From NCBI GenBank assembly GCA_002712285.1, contig PATC01000050.1:1-39379 (forward strand): a stretch of DNA of 39,379 nt, in the 5' to 3' direction. Below are positions 25,307 through 33,322 of this stretch, one piece after another (the first letter of the stretch is position 1; each line of letters begins with the position of its first letter). The translations under genes were made by a program, and so were the position numbers. The notes below the pieces were generated by a model. That model did not search any database. It had not been told where the DNA came from and saw nothing but the letters and a program-made list of their open reading frames with translations. This DNA is from Methanobacteriota archaeon (GTDB lineage: Archaea; Thermoplasmatota; Poseidoniia; Poseidoniales; Thalassarchaeaceae).

Positions 25307-25382
25307 TGGAGCCACGGGGGAGATTTGAACTCCCGGCCTCCTGATTACGAATCAGGTGCTCTACCAGCTAAGCTACAGTGGC
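25307..25382 (-). tRNA. tRNA-Thr (anticodon CGT)
   Basis: The cloverleaf folds completely on the minus strand: acceptor strands GCCACTG and CCGTGGC, D arm GCTT-AGCTGGTA-GAGC, anticodon arm CCTGA-TTCGTAA-TCAGG with anticodon CGT, variable loop AGGCC, T arm GGGAG-TTCAAAT-CTCCC. The discriminator base is U73, the usual state for archaeal tRNA-Thr, and CCA is encoded. One acceptor pair, position 6 with 67, is a U-C mismatch. No intron is present. It reads ACG codons. Confidence 0.95.
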
Positions 25383-25428
25383 GACGTCGCGTGGACTGAC
25401 ACCTTTCGATTAAGCAAATCGGTTGGAA

Positions 25429-25665
25429 TTAATTGGCCGGTGGCTTGAATATTGACCATGCAGCAAAGAAGGCCCAAATTGCTCCCAATACTGCAAATGG
25501 CCATTCACCAGTTATTGTTGCTCTAATTGTCAGTAGAACTTCGCCAACTCCCATTAGTGTGAGATATCCCATAGAGCGACTAGAAACCATACCTCGTGTT
25601 TCGGTTACAAAGGCGATTAGTACCATTGCCATCCCAAGATATGCTCCTGCCATTGTTAATTCCAT
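25429..25665 (-). CDS. Small membrane protein, CBU_0592-like
   Basis: Protein of 78 residues with three hydrophobic stretches (about 6-22, 31-48 and 55-72). The ending WPFAVLGAIWAFFAAWSIF recalls the CBU_0592-like family of small membrane proteins, in which a final W-containing helix is conserved; this is pattern reading only. It sits 11 bp downstream of the sugar-phosphate mutase on the same strand and ends the operon before tRNA-Thr. A second ATG four codons in (MAGAYLGM) is an alternative start. Function unknown. Confidence 0.7.
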   Translation of the reverse strand: MELTMAGAYLGMAMVLIAFVTETRGMVSSRSMGYLTLMGVGEVLLTIRATITGEWPFAVLGAIWAFFAAWSIFKPPAN

Positions 25666-25676
25666 ATTCTAACACC

Positions 25677-27095
25677 TTAAGCTGAATGAAATAGAGACAA
25701 ATCAATCATGTGTCCGATTCGACGTGTAACATCTTCACGGATAGAAGATAGGCCAACTTCGCTATCTGCTTCTGCACGCATCACTAGTATTGGTTCAGTG
25801 TTTGAGGGCCGACAAAGGAACCAACCAGCATCAATTCCGAGGTGTCCATCATAGCGAACACGGACACCATCGGCCTGATTTGATTGCAAATCTGCGAAGG
25901 CTTCCTTGACTGCATTCATTGTCGCAAATCTTTCTCCAGATAGTGGTACTTTTGCTTCTCCTGTGGATGGGAAATCTGGAATATTATCGAAAAGGGATGA
26001 GAAGGGTTCACGATTCGGAAGCCGACGAGCGACCAACTCTACAAGACGAGCGAATCCGTAGAGGGAATCATCGAATCCATTCCATCGATCATGGAAGAAG
26101 AAATGTCCAGACATCTCGCCTGCTAAGGGACATTGTGGCATTTCTCTAAGGGCTTGTTTGAGGAACGAATGACCAGTCCTCATCATATGTGGAATGCCAC
26201 CATTTTGACGGATTGTGTGTTCAAGTGCCATGCTACACTTGACATCATGGATTACAGTGCGTGCTTCCTCCGAAGCACTCTTTGGGATATTGCTTAGTAC
26301 ATCTTCAGCAAAGACAGCTAGTAAGCGATCAGGGTGGATGAATCGACCTCTTTCGTCGACGACTCCAATTCGGTCTCCATCGCCATCAACGCCTACGCCA
26401 AATTCAGCTCCACTTGCCACGACTGCTTCAGCGAGATCAACCATGTTTTTTGGTCGAGTAGGATCGGGTGGATGGTTTGGGAATGTGTTGTCCCATTGGC
26501 AGTGAATTGTTTCGCCTGTCGACCCTAGCATCTCAGCGAGAGTCACCATGAATGGGCCAGGAACGGCATTTGCAGAATCAATTACAGCATTGACTGGACG
26601 AGAGATTTTTCCGGCAGCAGAGATTACTGCTGATAGATGTTGATTGGTAAAATCGTCGAGTAGGATATGATTTCCTACGTCATTTGCTGTACGAAAATCA
26701 CCATCTTCAAACACCATTCGTAGTTCTTGGATTTCGGATCCCGCCATCGCTGCAGTTCCTCTACACATCTTGAATCCATTATACTCTGGAGGGTTGTGAC
26801 TCGCGGTAATCATCACGCCACCATCTACTTCGAGGCTAGAAGTTGCATAGTAGAGCGCTCCAGTAGTGCAAATACTGAGATCATGAACATCTACGCCACT
26901 TGACATCAGTCCTCTGACAAATGCAGCGTGTAATTCAGGAGAGGATTCCCGTATATCTCGTCCTACTGCGAGAGCCGAACAATCGAGAAACGTCGCTAAT
27001 GCTCTACCTAATCGTTCTGCGAAGGATACATCGAGTTCTTCGTATGCAATCCCTCGGATATCGTAGGCCTTGAAGCAGTGTACTGCCCACGTCAT
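25677..27095 (-). CDS. Phosphomannomutase/phosphoglucomutase family
   Basis: From the ATG at 27095 the protein has 472 residues. Its start overlaps the stop of the upstream small membrane gene as ATGA, a clear sign of translational coupling; the 60 codons added by the track are out-of-place readthrough. Family motifs are FKAYDIRGIAYEEL at the N-terminus, the phosphoserine loop TASHNPPEYNGFK, the metal loop GVDGDGDRIGVVDE, the sugar-binding GEMSGHFFFHDRW and the phosphate-binding RPSNTEPILVMRAEA. It moves phosphate between C6 and C1 of mannose or glucose; phosphoglucosamine mutase activity is less likely because GEMSGH is the PMM/PGM form. The product feeds nucleotide-sugar synthesis for glycans, which fits the polyprenyl and DUF354 genes that follow in the window. 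Confidence 0.93.
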   Translation of the reverse strand: MTWAVHCFKAYDIRGIAYEELDVSFAERLGRALATFLDCSALAVGRDIRESSPELHAAFVRGLMSSGVDVHDLSICTTGALYYATSSLEVDGGVMITASHNPPEYNGFKMCRGTAAMAGSEIQELRMVFEDGDFRTANDVGNHILLDDFTNQHLSAVISAAGKISRPVNAVIDSANAVPGPFMVTLAEMLGSTGETIHCQWDNTFPNHPPDPTRPKNMVDLAEAVVASGAEFGVGVDGDGDRIGVVDERGRFIHPDRLLAVFAEDVLSNIPKSASEEARTVIHDVKCSMALEHTIRQNGGIPHMMRTGHSFLKQALREMPQCPLAGEMSGHFFFHDRWNGFDDSLYGFARLVELVARRLPNREPFSSLFDNIPDFPSTGEAKVPLSGERFATMNAVKEAFADLQSNQADGVRVRYDGHLGIDAGWFLCRPSNTEPILVMRAEADSEVGLSSIREDVTRRIGHMIDLSLFHSA

Positions 27096-27319
27096 ACATC
27101 GTGATGGTCGGGCGATGGTCGTAGTGGTTTCCCTCCAATGACCTGTTTGAGAGTCCAAAGTACAATCAATGCAATCACACCCCCAGTAATTGTCCCAATA
27201 CTTCCACCTAAGTACCAACCTAGCACTGTAAACGGAATGGTAACTAGACAAAGAGTAGACAGAATATGTCTCCAATCTAGTAGCCCTTCTACTTCATCGA
27301 TGTATGGTGAACCAGGCAT
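27092..27319 (-). CDS. Small two-helix membrane protein between ridA and the mutase
   Basis: Unrecognised protein of 75 residues from the ATG at 27319 (a GTG at 27325 would overlap the ridA stop). Two hydrophobic segments lie at about residues 19-38 and 42-60 (TGGVIALIVLWTLKQVIGG), with a short basic C-terminus. Its stop overlaps the mutase start, and ridA ends 2 bases before its ATG, so the three are probably made from one message. Nothing shows a specific function. Confidence 0.7.
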   Translation of the reverse strand: MPGSPYIDEVEGLLDWRHILSTLCLVTIPFTVLGWYLGGSIGTITGGVIALIVLWTLKQVIGGKPLRPSPDHHDV

Positions 27320-27321
27320 AA

Positions 27322-27696
27322 TCACGCACAGCTCTTGTCATCGTATGCCTGGATGACAATCTCGACTGCAGCTCCACCAGGCAATGCGGCGGCCTCAAAT
27401 GCGGCTCGTGCCGGGGGTATCTCTACACCATCCAGCCAAGCGCCGTATATTTCGTTCATATCAGTGAAGTCATTAATGTCGTTTAGCAAAACTTGAGCGA
27501 AGGTTACCTCGTGCTTAGTTACACCTGCAGCAGCCAATAGAGCATCGATTTTGTCAAGACTTGCTTGTGTTTGTTCACGAATTCCACCGGCCTCTGGAGC
27601 AATTTGTCCTGCTAACCAAATGATTCCATTCGCTTTCACTCCAGGACTATATGGCCCGAAGACCTTACCACCTGTGTCAATACGTTCCTTCACCAT
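27322..27696 (-). CDS. ridA: RidA family (YjgF/YER057c/UK114) enamine/imine deaminase
   Basis: The 124-residue protein is full-length for the family. It has the N-terminal FGPYSPGVKANGIIWLAGQI, the middle HEVTFAQVLLNDINDF and the C-terminal PPARAAFEAAALPGGAAVEI with the Arg that binds the carboxylate of the substrate and the Glu that follows. RidA hydrolyses reactive 2-aminoacrylate-type enamines released by PLP enzymes such as threonine/serine dehydratase, protecting other PLP enzymes. It starts the operon that continues with a small membrane protein and the sugar-phosphate mutase. The divergent gap to the ectophosphatase gene is 98 bp. Confidence 0.93.
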   Translation of the reverse strand: MVKERIDTGGKVFGPYSPGVKANGIIWLAGQIAPEAGGIREQTQASLDKIDALLAAAGVTKHEVTFAQVLLNDINDFTDMNEIYGAWLDGVEIPPARAAFEAAALPGGAAVEIVIQAYDDKSCA

Positions 27697-27794
27697 GATA
27701 CATCACATATCTTGGTGGCTCATCAACGCTCCTTCCCTTAATTTCTAATCAATAAGTGTGAAAATACATATTTCATGGTCTTGAGCAAAGGAGC

Positions 27795-28931
27795 ATGAGG
27801 GCGTTATGTGCTACTTTTGTAATCCTCCTCCTCTTGCTATCTAGTTCACCAACATCGTTAGCATCTCCTATTGAGGATTTGTCACAGAACTCTCCATCGT
27901 TCGATCCCCTTGATGAACTCCTTCAGACAATCGAAAATTCCACAGCACCTAGAGTGATGGTAATTGGAATAGATGGCGTGCGTTCAGACGTTGCTCAAAT
28001 TTCAGCTTCAAGAGATGAGAGTGGTCTTGCTCGCATGGCATCTGAAGGTGCATGGACTTACGATTCTAATGTTGGGCCAATTTCTATTTCAGGGCCATCT
28101 TGGTCAAGTATGTTGACTGGCGTATGGTGTGATCGCCATGGTGTAATGGGCAACGGTTTTGATAACCATAAATTGGATCAGCACCTAGATCTGATAGATC
28201 GAGTTGAGCGATATGATTCCTCCCTAAAAACCGCAAGCTTGGTTTACTGGGAACCAATTTCAAACTTGATTATTGGGCCTGGAATTGCTGATATCCAAGA
28301 GCGTTATGATGAGGATGCTCAAGTCCATGAAAGAGCAGTAGAAATCCTCAGAGAAGATATTGACTTAGATCTCTTTTTTGTTGCCTATGACGATCCCGAT
28401 TATGCTGGACATGTCCATGGATTCTCACCAGATGTTCCGGAATATGTTGATGCAGTAAAACTCGCTGATGATCGCTTTGCTGAATTGCTTGACGTTCTCG
28501 ATGAGCGAATTTCTCGTGGAGAGGATTGGCTTGTTATCGTTACAAGCGACCATGGCGGTGGAGGATCAACTCTGAGAGGCCATAGTGCATCATCATCTGT
28601 AGTGGATCTAACTACTTTCATGATGGTACGAGGAGGAGAAACAGTTGCTGGTGAAATATATGGTTCAGTAGTAGTGGATGTTGCAGTCACAGCGTTAACT
28701 CATCTCGAAGTACCTCTTCCAAATGGTGAGGCTGCTTTGGATGGTCGTCCTCTTGCATTTCAACCAGATTTAGAATCAGCACGAGTTCCAGATTGTTCAG
28801 CACCAATAGTTGAAGTCACATTCAGTTACATTGTTCCTATAGTACAAGGTACACTTGTCTTGATAATCGCCGTTGCCTCGTTTATCTTCTTCAAACGGAG
28901 AAAATCAACAACTATCGATGAAGAGGAATAA
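27795..28931 (+). CDS. Secreted, membrane-anchored type I phosphodiesterase / nucleotide pyrophosphatase-like enzyme
   Basis: The 378-residue protein starts with a signal peptide (ALCATFVILLLLLSSSPTSLAS) and ends with one membrane helix (VLIIAVASFIFF) and a basic tail (KRRKST), so the catalytic part faces outside. Alkaline-phosphatase superfamily features are visible: VIGIDGVRSD with a metal Asp, the nucleophile region ISISGPSWSSMLTGV followed by RHGVMGN, the metal block DDPDYAGHVHGF, and TSDHGG near the end of the core. This is the type I phosphodiesterase/NPP branch, which cleaves nucleotide or lipid phosphodiesters; nutrient scavenging is a plausible role for a planktonic cell. GGAG lies 3 bases before the ATG. 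It is followed after 50 bp by the DUF354 gene. Confidence 0.9.
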   Translation: MRALCATFVILLLLLSSSPTSLASPIEDLSQNSPSFDPLDELLQTIENSTAPRVMVIGIDGVRSDVAQISASRDESGLARMASEGAWTYDSNVGPISISGPSWSSMLTGVWCDRHGVMGNGFDNHKLDQHLDLIDRVERYDSSLKTASLVYWEPISNLIIGPGIADIQERYDEDAQVHERAVEILREDIDLDLFFVAYDDPDYAGHVHGFSPDVPEYVDAVKLADDRFAELLDVLDERISRGEDWLVIVTSDHGGGGSTLRGHSASSSVVDLTTFMMVRGGETVAGEIYGSVVVDVAVTALTHLEVPLPNGEAALDGRPLAFQPDLESARVPDCSAPIVEVTFSYIVPIVQGTLVLIIAVASFIFFKRRKSTTIDEEE

Positions 28932-28981
28932 CTCTGCATAGTTTCCGTTCTCTTGATTCGGCATTGGTCCCTCCGAGGGAC

Positions 28982-30031
28982 GTGAGTCGAACAATTCCGA
29001 CATGTTGGGTGATAGATCATCCAGCACATTTCCAATTCTTCGCGCCTTTCATCAGAGGTGGCCATGAATCGGATATTATCGTTCTATCTTCTCGACCCGA
29101 GGTTCAGGCGATGTTTCGTGCGAGGGAAGGGCATCTCCCTCATCGTCCTCATTTGTGGGTTGATCGACCAGTAGGTACAGGCATTGGTCGATTTAGACGC
29201 CTATTTCTTGCAAGAAAGCGGATTCAAGCAGTCCGTTCTTTTCTTCGTGAATACCCTTCAGTGAATCGAATTGTTGTCAAAGGTGCATCATTGGAGATTC
29301 TTGCTGCTAAGAGAGAGAAGCGCAAGGAAAGAATCTACATTTCAGATACTGAATCGAATCATATTGCCCATCGTCTTGCCTTACGTGGTGCAACAAGTAT
29401 TCTTCTTCCTAAATCATGGCGAAAGGAAGCCTCTACAGGGATTTTTACTGATAGTCGGGTGAAGTGTTATCCGGAAATTCTTCCAGATTTGTACATCGAT
29501 ACAGAACAAGGAATTTCGATAAGAAATCAAGCAATTGCTCAACTGCATGAATCTATTCAAGGAATGACCGATGATGGATCCGCCGCTCCAATCGTATTTC
29601 ATCGACGAATAATTGGAGGGGGAATTCATGATGGAGATGAGATAATCAATTATCAAGATTGGATTAGAAATCTTCCAGTTCACTTCATTCACACTAAGGA
29701 ATCAGCTGTTGAAGCAACAGATGGCGTGTGGGATATGCCTATTCAGATTGCGATGTTTGACGGAGTTCTCACTGGATCTACTACGACGGCAGCAGAAGCG
29801 GTAATCCATGGCATGCCAACATTCCTTATTTCCAAAGCAGAACGTGGTTTCCTAGATGAATTAGAAATCCGCCGTCCTGATTTGCTATTTCGGTGGCGAA
29901 GTACGTTGTCTGATGAATTTGATCGAATTGCTCGTGATTGGATTGAAGCGATGGCTGAGATTCGCAGACCTTCTCAGATTCAAACAGAAATCATTGAATT
30001 CTTTGAGAAGGAACTAGGTCCAATTGCCTAA
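28982..30031 (+). CDS. DUF354 family glycosyltransferase-like protein
   Basis: Read from the in-frame GTG at 28982 the protein has 349 residues (the track's TTG at 28964 is the alternative). The opening VIDHPAHFQFFAPFIRGGHE, then a strand ending in SSRPEV, matches the DUF354 N-terminus (I-D-x-x-H-x-x-F-F...GHE), a GT-B-like Rossmann region. A later SGxTTxAEA-like block, LTGSTTTAAEAVIHGMPTFL, corresponds to the donor-sugar region of GT-B enzymes. The exact donor and acceptor are unknown; archaeal relatives are considered sugar-nucleotide-using enzymes of surface polysaccharide synthesis. Its stop directly abuts the convergent Nudix stop with no base between. Confidence 0.8.
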   Translation: MSRTIPTCWVIDHPAHFQFFAPFIRGGHESDIIVLSSRPEVQAMFRAREGHLPHRPHLWVDRPVGTGIGRFRRLFLARKRIQAVRSFLREYPSVNRIVVKGASLEILAAKREKRKERIYISDTESNHIAHRLALRGATSILLPKSWRKEASTGIFTDSRVKCYPEILPDLYIDTEQGISIRNQAIAQLHESIQGMTDDGSAAPIVFHRRIIGGGIHDGDEIINYQDWIRNLPVHFIHTKESAVEATDGVWDMPIQIAMFDGVLTGSTTTAAEAVIHGMPTFLISKAERGFLDELEIRRPDLLFRWRSTLSDEFDRIARDWIEAMAEIRRPSQIQTEIIEFFEKELGPIA

Positions 30032-30469
30032 TCAAATATTGAGTAGAACATCGAGATGGTCTCCTGCCATCCCTTCGTTGGTGGCGACATCAATCCCCAC
30101 CCAATTTGCATAAGCGGCATCATCCCCACCGATTGGTATTGATTTTGGGTCGACTTCAACGAAATAGAAAATTGAAACTATATGCTTACGAGGGTCTCGA
30201 TTTGGGTCTCCTCTTACAGTATTAATTCGGGGAGAATGTCCACTTATTCCAGTTTCCTCAAGAAGTTCTCTTAGCACTGCATCTTTTGGGTCCTCACCTT
30301 CGTCTACGAATCCTCCAGGAAAGGCCCATGCCCCCTTCCAAGGATTATTGCCACGTCTAATCAGTAGTACTTCCATTCCGTTCTCACCCTTTCGAGTTGC
30401 GATAGCATCTACAGCAAGCGAAGGCTTCGGCCAAGTGTCATTACCACAGGTTTCACAGCGTTCGGTCAT
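30032..30469 (-). CDS. Nudix hydrolase
   Basis: From the ATG at 30469 the protein has 145 residues; GGTGAT lies just upstream, and the longer track start (30622) runs through the cis-prenyltransferase gene. The complete Nudix box reads [24 protein letters not shown] (GX5EX7REUXEEXGU). A short N-terminal CETCG is half of a zinc-ribbon seen in NudC-like or ADP-ribose pyrophosphatase relatives. Likely substrates are nucleoside diphosphates linked to another group, such as ADP-ribose; this cannot be fixed from sequence. It starts 4 bp after the uppS stop and is probably in the same transcript. Confidence 0.9.
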   Translation of the reverse strand: MTERCETCGNDTWPKPSLAVDAIATRKGENGMEVLLIRRGNNPWKGAWAFPGGFVDEGEDPKDAVLRELLEETGISGHSPRINTVRGDPNRDPRKHIVSIFYFVEVDPKSIPIGGDDAAYANWVGIDVATNEGMAGDHLDVLLNI

Positions 30470-30473
30470 GAAA

Positions 30474-31343
30474 TCACCCACCGAATCGCCGTCGTCTATT
30501 TTGATAGGATTCGATGGCCGTATAGAAATCCGACTTAGAGAAAGATGGCCAAAATACATCGGTGAAGTAGAGCTCAGAATACGCTGCTTGCCATAGTAAG
30601 AAATTGGAGATTCTCTCTTCACCAGAGGTTCGAATGATGAGGTCCGGATCAGGTAGGCCGGCGGTGTAAAGCCGATTAGAGATTGAAGCTTGATTGATAT
30701 CTTCTAGAGAAATTTCTCCAGCAGCGTGGTCCTCAGCAATGCTACGAACAGCTTTCAGAATTTCTTCCCGTGAACCATAGGCAAGACAGATTGTGAACAC
30801 ACATCCGTCATGTTCTGCCGTTCCCATTTCTGCCGCTTCAATCGCCGCAAGTACTCGTGGTGGGAGCAGTTCTTTGTGTCCTGCGACACGAACCTGTACA
30901 CGATTCGAATATATTCGCTCGTTCTCAAGGAGCTCTCGCAAACCTTCGACGTAAAGATCAAACAAAACCTCGAGCTCTTCCCCCGTTCGACTGGTTACGT
31001 TCTCTGTACTCAGCGCATACACTGTGAGATAGGGGATGTCTAGATCGAGGACCCAATCCATTACCTCTTCCAGTTTTTGCTTTCCATATCGGTGACCTGT
31101 TGAAGATTCAATTCCCTCTTTCTCAGCGAAACGTCGATTACCATCCATGATGATTGACACATGTTGGGGAATTTCTCCCGTTTTGACACGATCTCGGAGA
31201 CGATTGGCGCGGACACGATCTGTTCTAGATACGAAACTCCACGCGAATCTCGAGTTCGCTAACCAGCGTGCAGGTACTCGGATGATACTGAAGGAGAGTA
31301 GCAACTTTGCAGTTCTATCGAGGAGTCGACCAAGCCAGCCCAT
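30474..31343 (-). CDS. uppS: cis-Polyprenyl diphosphate synthase (UPP/DHDDS synthase family)
   Basis: From the ATG at 31343 the protein has 289 residues, preceded by AAGGAGGGGAGAAC, a strong ribosome binding site with GGAGG 7 bases from the ATG; the track's 31409 is not needed. The family motifs are [15 protein letters not shown] (catalytic Asp), [20 protein letters not shown], and [19 protein letters not shown] with the final ELYFTD. An N-terminal hydrophobic amphipathic stretch ([14 protein letters not shown]) may hold it to the membrane. It extends farnesyl or geranylgeranyl diphosphate with cis isoprene units; in archaea the product is the C55-60 lipid carrier for N-glycosylation. It lies between HAD and Nudix genes on the same strand. 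Confidence 0.95.
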   Translation of the reverse strand: MGWLGRLLDRTAKLLLSFSIIRVPARWLANSRFAWSFVSRTDRVRANRLRDRVKTGEIPQHVSIIMDGNRRFAEKEGIESSTGHRYGKQKLEEVMDWVLDLDIPYLTVYALSTENVTSRTGEELEVLFDLYVEGLRELLENERIYSNRVQVRVAGHKELLPPRVLAAIEAAEMGTAEHDGCVFTICLAYGSREEILKAVRSIAEDHAAGEISLEDINQASISNRLYTAGLPDPDLIIRTSGEERISNFLLWQAAYSELYFTDVFWPSFSKSDFYTAIESYQNRRRRFGG

Positions 31344-31405
31344 GTTCTCCCCTCCTTCCTTGAGAGATGCGTTTGGGATTTCATTCCTCGCGCTGATATC
31401 AGAAC

Positions 31406-31945
31406 TCATTCAAACAGAATATCGGGATCTTTGTGAAGACCAGAAAGAACACCACGACTCGGATTAACAACGATAATTTCCCCGGCATCCGGCCATACCT
31501 CAAGATCAGCTTTGGAGTTTCCACAATAGGAAAATCCGCCTTTTCCGTAGCGTTCAACCAATGCCTTTGCCTTGTATTTCCCGCCGAGATTGACAGTCCC
31601 CTCTGACCCCATGACATCATCGAATAGTCCAACATATTCTGCGATTGGATTAGCCTGAACGACATGTGATGCTGTAGCGAGAATAATTTCTCGCCCAGTA
31701 TTCTTCTGTTCCTTTAGCCAATTCACAAATGCCTCATGATATACGAGGGTCTCAGGATCGATCGAAATGAAATTGGCAACTCTTTTCTTCCAATATGGTC
31801 GCCCCTTGGTAATCTCAAAGAATGGAATTAGAAGGATGTACCATGGACGGCGTAGAATGATTCTACGTGCGCTAATCTTAGTCATATCAGATAGGATAAC
31901 CGTCCCATCCAGGTCGACAGCCAGAGGCAATGGATCCTGTGCCAT
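31406..31945 (-). CDS. HAD-superfamily phosphatase
   Basis: From the ATG at 31945 the protein has 179 residues; the track's longer start leads into the divergent gene's region. Motif I is LAVDLDGTVI with the nucleophile Asp and the acid Asp two residues later. Motif II, ILATASHVVQA, has the expected Thr/Ser at the end of a strand. Lys in GGKYKAKALVERYGKG fits motif III, and NSKADLEVWPDA fits motif IV. A basic region (RRIILRRPWYILLIPFFEITKGRP) replaces a small cap. Similar HAD domains occur fused to UbiA prenyltransferases in bacteria; the presence of a polyprenyl synthase 62 bp downstream suggests a lipid-linked substrate. This is inference. It is divergent from the pseudokinase gene, 90 bp away. 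Confidence 0.85.
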   Translation of the reverse strand: MAQDPLPLAVDLDGTVILSDMTKISARRIILRRPWYILLIPFFEITKGRPYWKKRVANFISIDPETLVYHEAFVNWLKEQKNTGREIILATASHVVQANPIAEYVGLFDDVMGSEGTVNLGGKYKAKALVERYGKGGFSYCGNSKADLEVWPDAGEIIVVNPSRGVLSGLHKDPDILFE

Positions 31946-32035
31946 TGTATTGGCGTGAGAGAGGCATTGAACAATCCTTCCGCTCTCAGAGATTCTGACC
32001 GGTCGTCTCAAGGATTGAGACGTTCTCCTCGGACC

Positions 32036-33322
32036 ATGGAGTTCCCAGATGTCACTGGCGAACTCTGGTTTCCGCGTGGCGCAACTTCAACTAAACCGGT
32101 AATTGCGGAGCATGCACCCGTTGGATTCACTTCGTTTGAAGTGCCTCTTCCTTGGTCGACAATAGTGATGTTGTGGCCGACTGGGGGCCTCCCTGATCTA
32201 CAAGGATTGCAGCAATGGGCTGAATTGGATGACCTTTGGGGCGATACGACGTGTTTGCGAACTGCAACCTCACTTGATTGGACATCAGGACCGCTCGGCC
32301 CTATCGGGATGATGGATTGTGGTCGCGATGGCATTTGGCGGGTTGAGATACTCCCCTTCGATCATGATGGCCATGGCCGGAGGTTGTCTGAACATATTGG
32401 CAGGAATCCGTATGTTGCGCAAGGTGGTTTCCAATGGGAAGGTCGAGATACGCTCCTTTTTTGGCGTGATTTAGGAGCATGGCCGAATGCGGCTGATTTG
32501 CTTGAATCTCTAATTAAATCTGAGAAGTTGGATGAGGCTAGAATCTTGATTGAAGAATGTGGGGCTGCTCTCGGACGTTTCCACTCATCTACTCTGAAAA
32601 TATCTGATAATACGAAAGTCGCGAAGCGATGGAACGAGCGATTGAAAATCCTCGAGGATAGAACGAAATCATCGACATTATGGCGTGCTCCTCATGGTCG
32701 TCGTACGGTTGGAACCTTGACTCATCGTAACTTCAGCCTGAGTAACATCGTGGTTCTCAATGACATTCATTCCAAACCGAATCCCGAAGATGTACACATC
32801 TTGTTCCCTGGTGATGGCGTGTATGGGGCATTGATACCACTCGAACATCGTGCGCCAGCATTGCAAGATTTAGCTGCAGGGTATCGTTCGATTGAACGGA
32901 TCGAAAATGGAATATCGGGAATGAGAATCGAACTTAGACGATGTTTTCTTGATGGTTGGAGATCAACTGCTCCACCTGCATGGGTGTCGAGTGATTCCTT
33001 GGACTCACACAAGGGTGGCGTTCCAATTTGGGAGTATGAACAGGTCCTCAAGGAGGTGCTTTATGCACGTTCTTTCGACAATGAAATAGATTCACGGACT
33101 CGCTGGTTCTTAGCCCACGTCGATAGGATTCAGGCTGGTATGTTCCGTGCTCGAACAATTGCTGCAGGCGCACTGACTTGTACCGCATTACTTGGCTTCG
33201 GAATTTACGCTGGAGTAACGGAACTGCTCCAGTGGAGCGATGCCCTCCCACTGATGCTTTGCGGTCTAGCAATTCCACCATTGCGTCGACTTTACCGCAG
33301 TCTTGCTCCGCCACCGTACTGA
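32036..33322 (+). CDS. Degenerate kinase-like (APH-fold) membrane-anchored protein
   Basis: From the ATG at 32036 the protein has 428 residues. I do not recognise a named family, but the middle and C-terminal lobes follow the order of aminoglycoside/choline kinase-like proteins: CGAALGRFHSS (helix), GTLTHRNFSLSNIVVL at the catalytic loop, and IPLEHRAPALQDLAAGYRS where the metal Asp and next helix would be. The catalytic HGD is THR here, so the general base Asp is missing, and the metal-binding Asp is Glu. It is thus either inactive or uses other residues. Near the C-terminus two hydrophobic segments (about 375-395 and 400-415, ALTCTALLGFGIYAGV) anchor it to the membrane. Its stop abuts the symporter's stop with no gap. 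Confidence 0.6.
   Translation: MEFPDVTGELWFPRGATSTKPVIAEHAPVGFTSFEVPLPWSTIVMLWPTGGLPDLQGLQQWAELDDLWGDTTCLRTATSLDWTSGPLGPIGMMDCGRDGIWRVEILPFDHDGHGRRLSEHIGRNPYVAQGGFQWEGRDTLLFWRDLGAWPNAADLLESLIKSEKLDEARILIEECGAALGRFHSSTLKISDNTKVAKRWNERLKILEDRTKSSTLWRAPHGRRTVGTLTHRNFSLSNIVVLNDIHSKPNPEDVHILFPGDGVYGALIPLEHRAPALQDLAAGYRSIERIENGISGMRIELRRCFLDGWRSTAPPAWVSSDSLDSHKGGVPIWEYEQVLKEVLYARSFDNEIDSRTRWFLAHVDRIQAGMFRARTIAAGALTCTALLGFGIYAGVTELLQWSDALPLMLCGLAIPPLRRLYRSLAPPPY

Noticed and set aside
27096-27275. 60-residue N-terminal extension of the sugar-phosphate mutase
   Set aside because: It runs through the upstream membrane gene; the ATGA overlap at 27092-27095 marks the true start.
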